Positions 58,501 to 64,000 of a stretch of DNA of 64,000 nucleotides are shown here, in pieces. Origin of the DNA: Silene latifolia (lineage: Eukaryota > Streptophyta > Magnoliopsida > Caryophyllales > Caryophyllaceae); assembly GCF_048544455.1 (NCBI RefSeq), contig NC_133538.1:4990658-5054657 (forward strand), written 5' to 3'. The notes beneath the pieces were generated by a model. It was given only the letters and a program-made list of their open reading frames with translations. It was not told where the DNA came from and searched no databases. A program made the position numbers and the translations under genes. Position 1 is the stretch's first letter; each line of letters starts with the position of its first letter.

Positions 58501-60886
58501 TCCTTTGTCACCGTCACTTTCCTTGCTGCCTCTTCTTTCTTGAACTGAAAGTAATACACTCCCTGTCGATGTTCACCCCGTCCAATCGTCATCTTCGTAG
58601 TCGGGTCCTGCAATTCACAATGATCCGAATAAAACATTATGGTACAATTATTTTCACTTATTAATTGTCGAACAGAAATTAAATGACAGGTGAGGTTTGG
58701 GACGAATAAGACATCCTTTAAAACAAATTTTCCATTCAACCGAACTTCTCCATGTATGTATGCTTCTACCACTCGTCCATCGGGTAGGCTAACCTTCGAC
58801 ACGTCCTCTGTCCAGACGTTAGCTAACAAATCTTGTCTTTCCGTCATATGATGAGAAGCTCCGCTATCAATCATCCATTCTACATCAATTGTTAATTTCA
58901 TACCTTTTAATTTTTCACCATCATCTGGACTTGCACCCAGCAGTATCTTCAACTTCTCGATCTCTTCATTTGTAAATGGTAGATTTGAAGCAACACTTTC
59001 CGAATTCTTAGAAGACGTATTGGTACCCATCGCATTTGCCTGGTAAGTACCTTGTCCTCTGCCTCTGCCACGTCCGCGTCCTCTGCCTCTGCCACGTCCG
59101 CGTCCTCCAGTTCCGCGGCCTCCATAGCCTCCTCTTCTACCACGCCCTCTGTCTCTTGCTCGAACTTCTTCATACCCATGCTTATCATAGCAATCTACCT
59201 CGGTGTGGTAGAATTTCTTGCAATGTGTGCAGTGTGGCGGTTTGTATGTCCCATCTTCATCATTCCTTCCTCTTCCTGCATATCCCTGTGTTGCCATTGC
59301 TGCTTCAATACGATCTTCCTTGACTTTGGTCATGGATGCGTGACGTTCTTCTCGCAAGATCAGGCCATATGCACGAGTGAGGGTTGCAATTGGGTCTTCC
59401 ATCAATAGGTTAGTTCGAATGTTTCCGTATAATTTCGAATCTAATCCCATTAAAAACTGGTGAACTTTCTCCTCTTCTCTCTCTTTCGCAATCGAAGCCG
59501 CTACTCCACAGGTACACCCCTTTGCTTTGCTTTGCTGTAATTTCCTAATTCATCCCAAATAGTTTTTAGTTGAGTGTAATATTCGACTACGGAATCTGAT
59601 CCCTGCTTGCACTCATTGAGTTCGGTCTTCAACTGATGAACCCGTGGTGCGTTTCCGGCTGAATACCTACCACGGAGCTCCTCCCATATTTCGTGAACTG
59701 GTACAGAAAAAGTTTTATACTCGGGTGTAACTTTGGGTCGATAACATTACGAAGCCAAGCCCTAATCATTGCGTTACACTGTCTCCATGCCACAGATTCG
59801 ATGGTTTCCTCCCCATCGTCACAAATGGGTTTCTGAACTTTCCCTTCGATGAATGCGAGTTTGTTTTTCGTATCTAGTCCATTCATAACAGCCTCTGCCC
59901 AAAGATCATAATTGTTTCCATTGAAAACGATTTGTGTGACCGTTAAGTTTGGACTATCCGAGGGATGCAAATACAATGGTGAAGTTACAGGGATGATCTT
60001 TGGACCCCCCATTATTCCTTTCTGTTTATCGTCTCCAGTCATACTTTGGTCGACTGTGAACGTAATGCAAAAACAGGATCGTTTTGTTTTTGTATATATT
60101 TTGCTCAAGATACCATGTGAAAGTTGGAACAGGATGAATTGGGAAGATAATAGTTAATCAATTCGTTCACAAGCTGCGTACAACCTTTCAATATATACAA
60201 AGGAGGTAATCCACTAAACTACGTAACTGAATAACAAATGACCCTAAATACACGATACATATCTTACCAAAACTCTCAACAATATACATCCATATCTCCT
60301 AATAATATACACAAGATATTTGTTATTCTAACCAGACGCCTCAAATGTTGCATGTGGTTTGGGGAGTAAACTCACTAAAATGTTATATAAGGGTTGCACA
60401 AATATTACTATACAACCAGTTGTATAATAAGCATTGTACAACTCTATACATTAATCCGAGCTTATGTGCAATTTTATTGAGTTTTGTAAGAATGTATTTT
60501 TTTATGTTTAAGGGTGTGAGTTCAAAAATTTTAAAGCATAGCTCAGATTATTTTAAACAAAACTCGAAAACTTTAGTACACAGCTCGGATTCTACACCAT
60601 ACAACCGTATACAACTGGTTGTATAATCTACCAATTGTAATGGTTGCAGGAAACCAAGCTGTCTGCTGTTTGTGAGAGAGTGTTCGACCGGTGTCTGGCC
60701 CCGTCAGCCGCTGGAGGTGAAGGGTCAGACAACATGACCATGATTATCGTCGAGTTCAAGAAACCCGTGCAAAACTTTACTCTTTCCTCCGACAATGAAG
60801 CTTCACCATCTAGACCCGTGACCGAATCCGAACCAAAACAAGAACCAAAACCGACAGAAGCTAGCGAATTTAGAAATGAAGATTAA
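45592..60886 (+). CDS. Protein phosphatase 2C with altered metal-binding motif (10 coding exons)
   Basis: Coding exons are 45592-45708, 50139-50202, 50960-51068, 52223-52376, 53614-53739, 53871-53994, 54620-54696, 54877-54932, 55296-55350 and 60650-60886. Together they give about 372 residues with no internal stop. It resembles plant PP2Cs of the Arabidopsis At2g25070/At4g31860 type, Mg/Mn-dependent Ser/Thr phosphatases. Kept motifs are GWRATMEDA (31-39), [47 protein letters not shown] (Asp 273) and GSDNMTM (Asp 321). The DGHGG motif reads NGHED (57-61), losing a bridging metal ligand. Exon 8 lacks an AG before it (CTATACGG|ATTGAA). The acidic tail ends EFRNED. Introns hold a copia relic and a young copia element. 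It is either a pseudophosphatase or an early pseudogene. Confidence 0.88.
46717..48780 (+). pseudogene. Truncated copia pol (integrase end, RT, RNase H)
   Basis: The frame opens in the integrase C-terminal region ([39 protein letters not shown]). RT follows with [48 protein letters not shown], then LYVDDMLIG after a frameshift near 47855. RNase H is broken ([32 protein letters not shown]). Many frameshifts and stops show long decay, even though the insertion postdates the duplication or was lost from copy A. Confidence 0.85.
48924..49266 (+). repeat. 3' LTR of the deleted copia element
   Basis: This LTR of 343 bp runs from TGTTGGG to ATAACA. Its first 58 bp match the 5' remnant at 46659-46716 exactly. 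It contains a short direct repeat, TTTATTAGGTCATTCTGTAT, twice near 48980-49045. Confidence 0.9.
50805..50900 (+). mobile_element. SINE-like remnant in PP2C intron 2
   Basis: GGTTGTGTACATCCAACCTC, then ACCCTCGCCACGTATGGGAGCC and GGCATTGGGCTAATGTTATTG, resemble the 3' part of common plant tRNA-derived SINEs. No tRNA-like head or target duplication was identified. Confidence 0.3.
51545..51640 (-). mobile_element. SINE-like 3' end with (TTG)n tail in PP2C intron 3
   Basis: On minus, a segment containing CAGCCGACCCCAAATCATTT then GGGATTAAGGCTCTGATG ends in a (TTG)n tail (CAA repeats on + at 51548-51566). This is the usual look of a plant SINE tail. A similar GTTGTTGTTG run on + near 52541 may be another tail. 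Confidence 0.4.
54949..54964. repeat. C homopolymer in PP2C intron 8
   Basis: A run of about 17 C follows donor GTAAGAAATG by a few bases. Its length is prone to sequencing error. Confidence 0.8.
55367..55584 (-). repeat. 3' LTR of the young copia element
   Basis: On minus it starts TGTTAGAATAACAAATA and ends CTTTCACA. It differs from the 5' LTR at one internal base (near 55473) and at its first base. Confidence 0.95.
55592..57976 (-). pseudogene. Copia pol, integrase end through RNase H
   Basis: Frame 57976-56762 carries the integrase C-terminal part ([39 protein letters not shown]) and the start of RT ([34 protein letters not shown]). It ends at TAA at 56762-56764, where relatives have Glu. 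RT goes on as [14 protein letters not shown] and [13 protein letters not shown], with further stops near 56624 and 56472. Frame 56458-55592 is intact for the RT thumb and RNase [41 protein letters not shown] (catalytic Glu), [20 protein letters not shown], ending GLGLPRSPT just before the 3' LTR. Confidence 0.9.
57930..60108 (-). pseudogene. Copia gag, protease and integrase core
   Basis: Gag begins in 60108-59629 ([38 protein letters not shown]). After a frameshift near 59640 it continues to frame 59450-57930. That frame has a CCHC knuckle ([14 protein letters not shown]), an Arg-Gly repeat tract, a protease ([12 protein letters not shown]), the GAG-pre-integrase region ([24 protein letters not shown]) and the integrase core ([56 protein letters not shown]) with D, D and E kept. 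The frame breaks at an 8-A homopolymer near 57943. The C-terminal pol frame overlaps it there by one shifted frame. Confidence 0.9.
60116..60333 (-). repeat. 5' LTR of the young copia element
   Basis: It is 218 bp, the same length as the 3' LTR. Its first base on minus is G where T is expected (C at 60333 on +), a mutation of the terminal TG. Confidence 0.93.
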
Positions 60887-62262
60887 ATTCTATTGTTCAA
60901 TTGTATGAGGAAGAGTATGATTCTTATTCAGATTCGTGGTTGGTTTCTCAAGCTAGTGTTGTATATGAAGATTATCCCACTCTAATGTGTCTTGGTGGTT
61001 GTATTTCTGTTCAAGTGCATACAACAAATGCTGGAGCTTTATTGGATGTACAGATTCTCTGTTAATTAGTGCAAGCTTGTGGTTTTTTTCCCTTCAAAAT
61101 ATAGAAAACGTAAATTTACTAATAATTCGTCTAACACCTTTGCAGTATTTGGTTACGTTTTTGAGTGGAGATTGTCTTGGAAGTAGTTAAATACTCCGTC
61201 CGTCCCGATTATTTGTGGGAAATATTTTTATCAATGGTAAAACAAATGATTGGGACATGAGTATTTTAAATTTAAAACTAACAAAAGGAGTAGACGTGTG
61301 GCTTACCTTGTGAATTTTTTAACTCGCGTTTTTGATATGGATACTATGTGATATTTATCCGAGAGTTTTGGTAAAGGTGATAATTGGAGCATTAAGCTGA
61401 GTTAAACTCTCTTTACATTATAAGTTGTGGTAAAGGTGATAATTGGAGCATTCGAGTCGGTTAGTTGAGTTAAAATGGCTCAGGCATTTCGGAGTTGAGT
61501 TGTTTCATGTCAATCAGATTGATTTTAGTTCATGCCATTTTGGAGTTGAGTTAAATTTGTGAAGAGATAGAACTTAACTGAATTAAATTAATGTAGTTGA
61601 ACTGAACCGAATATAGCTGAAAGTAAGTCAGAAGAACATAGCCTTAAAAGATCATAAACATACTTTCTTATAAACAATTTTTGACCCGCATTCTGCCTAT
61701 GACCGACCTATGACCCTATAAAAAACACGTATTCGGGACCCAGTCCGGGCGGCCCATTTGACAGATAGTATTTGTACGAGAAGATACTGTCAATGCGGAT
61801 TGTCAGAGTAGGTGAGCACTGAGTTGTGATGAAAGCCCATTAATATAACAATATGTCTTGGTATAACAATAGGTCTTGGTATAGACGGGTGGGGCAAACA
61901 GACGGGTAAAGACCTCTAATAAAATGGGTAGGGGGACAAGGTGGGGCACCTCCCATGTGTTTCCCACTTTATAACAAATGAGTATTTTGTGAGGAAAAAT
62001 GGTATCCGTCTATATGTATAGACGGATAGTGTCCGTCTATAATGAGAATTTGTGTTAATATAATTCCAACGAACAAAGTTTAACGCCTTTGTAATTAATT
62101 GCACCAAAACAAGAAAATAACCAAAAATAAATGCAAAAGGAGAGAATCAGCGTAGAGTGGTATGTATAACTTGCTTGGTTTTGCAAACCCAAAACGCAAA
62201 TCATCAAAAACCCTCTCTTTCTTTTGCTCTTCTGCCTGCATTTTTCTGTTCTATTCATCGTC
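60887..62262. other. Intergenic DNA between PP2C and the zinc-finger gene
   Basis: No gene is seen. Near 61192-61262, TACTCCGTCCGTCCCGATTA ... GATTGGGACATGAGTA resembles a shortened Stowaway MITE. A tandem phrase GGTAAAGGTGATAATTGGAG recurs near 61371 and 61430. At 62005-62026 there is a perfect hairpin (TCCGTCTATA-TG-TATAGACGGA), with further GACGG words from 61880 to 62040 that suggest another small inverted-repeat element. The last 60 bp are CT-rich, as is usual for plant 5' leaders. Confidence 0.45.
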
Positions 62263-64000
62263 ATGGAACAAAAGCACGATGATGATGATGCAACATCTGC
62301 TGATCGTAACGTTCCATCCCAAGGTTTGATTTTTGATGATGATAATTTGCATTTAATGTTTGATTCTTTTTGTTGTTATGATCATTGGGTTTTGTGTTAT
62401 TTTAGGGAAATTTGCTGTCAACAACAATGATGTTGGTGATACTGATGGAAATTGCATGAACCCAGATGAAAGTAATGCTGTTCAATTATCGAGAGTGATA
62501 GAGAAAAGGAAGATTAGGGAAGAGATCATTGCTTCTGAGTCGATTCGACGTCGAAAACTTGAAGATGAGGTTAGGATGGAGCTCATGATTGAGAGACAAA
62601 TTATGGGTATGAGGAATTTTAATGGGTTTTCAAATGTTCATCTTGATATGCTTAACAAATATCAGTCTTTGGGTCCACAGAATTGGCCTAATTATGATCA
62701 ATATTTGCTTAATTTAGGCACTTCAGATGATAATTTAATGAGGGAAATGAAATTGATGAGTTGTCCCAGTAGTGGTGGTGGTGGTGGTGGTGGGAGTGAT
62801 GAAATCTCGCAAATTAATCCATACCCATCTGAGAGTAATGTGATTGCAAGTGAGGGAAAGCTGCACATGGAAGAGGTAGCCTTAGGGAAATGGCCTTTCA
62901 ATCGAGACCCGGGTTCTGTTGCTGCTCGTGTTGCAGAGAAGTCTAATGCCGATTTGGCTGAGGAAGTAATGGCTGAGGTGATATGTTTTACCTCAACCTG
63001 TTTCTTGATCTGATTCAAGCATTCACTGTTATATTGGTTATGTTGTTTAACGCATTGCAATTTCTTTCGTTGGCTTTCGATTCTTGCTCGTGCATATGTT
63101 CCGTTTATGTTCTTTATTACACTTGTCATGTTTATCGCCTAATGTAATAGTGCTGTGAGTCGTTTCATTGGCTAAATATCTGTAGGAGTGCTATGTTGGA
63201 ACTTGGAAACTTTATAAGAGTCTGAACTTATACTAGGAGAAGTTCTCAAAGCCGAAATTTTGCTAAATGAAGAGTGTTATGGGAAAAACCAATTAGAATG
63301 AAGATCATTCCTATGGTTTCAAGTCTTGTGAAATATCTGCTATAAACATCCTTCACCTCAAAAGAATGCTAGTTGCTTTTTATTTTTTTCGCTTTTTTCT
63401 TCATCTTCAGGTTTTGTGAAATATCTCAAGTGTTGGACACATGTATAGTCCTACACAATGAAGCTTACGTACTTTTTCTTGTCTTAGAATGTGGGTCTTC
63501 TGCTTCAATTCTTTGTTATGATCATGCATCCCACAGTGATAACCACCGTCTTTCTTATAGCTAATTTGTCCGAAGAACTGGTGTGTTAGGCTCTAAGTGC
63601 TGCACTGTTAAATCTACTGCTATATGTACTCTTACCGTGCCCTAATCTTTGTTCAATGTGATTTATGTTCGAGAGTTCTTGGTTGAAATCTCAGCTTGTT
63701 TTGGATCTCTGTCTTTTTGTTCTATTGAATGTGTCTCTAAACACCTTTTTGTCATATCATTACTTTGCAGGCGATGCCTAGTGCTGGCATAATTGGTATG
63801 AAAAGGAAAGCCGAGATGCCTTGTGATGAAGACACAACTCCAACAATGAGTAGGGATTCAGAGAAGTTGTTCTGCTCCTTGTGTGGAGTGTCTACTACAT
63901 CAGAGCTAACTATGAATAGTCATCTCCAAGGCAGAAAACACAAAGCAAAAGTAGCAAGATTCAAAGCTAGTGACACTACGCCGTCTTTGCAACACGTTAG
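62263..64000 (+). CDS. U1-type C2H2 zinc-finger protein, 3' end outside window
   Basis: Exons are 62263-62323 (MEQKHDDDDATSADRNVPSQ), 62406-62977 and 63771 to at least 63995. Donors are CAAG|GTTTGA and GAG|GTGATA; acceptors are TTTTAG|GG and TTGCAG|GC; the frame is kept (211 codons before exon 3). Exon 2 has a charged helix (EKRKIREEIIASESIRRRKL, DEVRMELMIERQIMGM) and a Gly run from a GGT repeat. Exon 3 has a Cys-x2-Cys-x12-His-x5-His finger (CSLCGV ... MNSHLQGRKHKAK; C246, C249, H262, H268), the U1/matrin type that usually binds RNA or double-stranded nucleic acid. The window ends at GTTAG, which may be a donor. The specific function is not known. Confidence 0.85.
62324..62405 (+). other. 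Intron 1 of the zinc-finger gene
   Basis: This is an 82-bp intron, GTTTGA to TTTTAG, T-rich as plant introns usually are. A reading frame crosses it, but joining CAAG to GGAAATTTGC gives the better protein. Confidence 0.7.

Larger units (their letters stand above)
55367..60333 (-). mobile_element. Young copia retrotransposon in the last PP2C intron
   Basis: The element lies antisense to the PP2C gene. Its 218-bp LTRs are at 55367-55584 (3' LTR) and 60116-60333 (5' LTR) and differ at only two positions. AGACG flanks both outer ends (55362-55366 and 60334-60338). On minus the 5' LTR is followed by TGGTATCTTGAGC, which fits an initiator-Met tRNA primer site, and the 3' LTR is preceded by CTTGAGGGGGAG. 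Gag, protease, integrase, RT and RNase H follow the copia order, but with stops and frameshifts. Splicing of the PP2C transcript would have to remove a 5.3-kb intron. Confidence 0.95.

Noticed and set aside
57001..59408. Plus-strand frames across the young copia element
   Set aside because: They are shadows of the minus-strand gag-pol, which carries all the domain motifs.
62698..63129. 143-codon minus-strand frame with a proline run
   Set aside because: It is antisense to exon 2 of the zinc-finger gene; the proline run is the complement of the GGT repeat.

Overview
This window is plant nuclear DNA. The evidence is spliced genes with GT-AG introns and plant-type transposons: Ty1/copia, Ty3/gypsy of the Tat lineage, an L1 LINE, an En/Spm-CACTA element and a Tourist-type MITE. 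The style of the copia LTRs and of the phosphatase protein suggests a eudicot, perhaps of the order Caryophyllales, but that order-level guess is inference from memory. Only two host genes are convincing: a protein phosphatase 2C (PP2C) gene on + at 45592-60886 and the start of a U1-type zinc-finger gene on + from 62263 to the window end. Almost everything else is mobile DNA or its debris.

Layout. 1-3266: 3' part of a decayed copia element on the minus strand. 3267-13888: a complete but mutated Tat-lineage gypsy element with two LTRs, gag, protease, RT, two RNase H domains, integrase, and an extra antisense gene with its own TATA box and a 100-bp intron. 15201-22735: copy A of a segmental duplication holding the promoter, 5' UTR and first coding exon of the PP2C gene, split by a 5.5-kb L1 LINE with a 16-bp target duplication. 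22736-24010: LTR-like debris. 24147-34836: three inverted-repeat elements in a row, each bounded by (TA)n microsatellite and sharing a terminal motif; the first carries a captured BEL1-like homeobox fragment and two tRNA-like sequences. 34837-44191: a CACTA element on minus with a TNP2 transposase gene and a TNPA/Ulp1-protease gene. 44613-49732: copy B of the duplication, with a 449-bp MITE and an internally deleted copia element inserted. Copy B runs on into the remaining PP2C exons; a 5-kb copia element with nearly identical LTRs lies in the last intron (55367-60333).

The two duplicate copies serve as each other's empty-site controls, so three insertions (LINE, MITE, short copia) can be read with exact boundaries and target duplications. 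The PP2C gene keeps an open frame of about 372 codons across ten coding exons, but its metal-binding DGHGG motif reads NGHED and one intron lacks an AG acceptor. It may be a pseudophosphatase or an early pseudogene. Product names rest on protein motifs read by eye; no database search was run.
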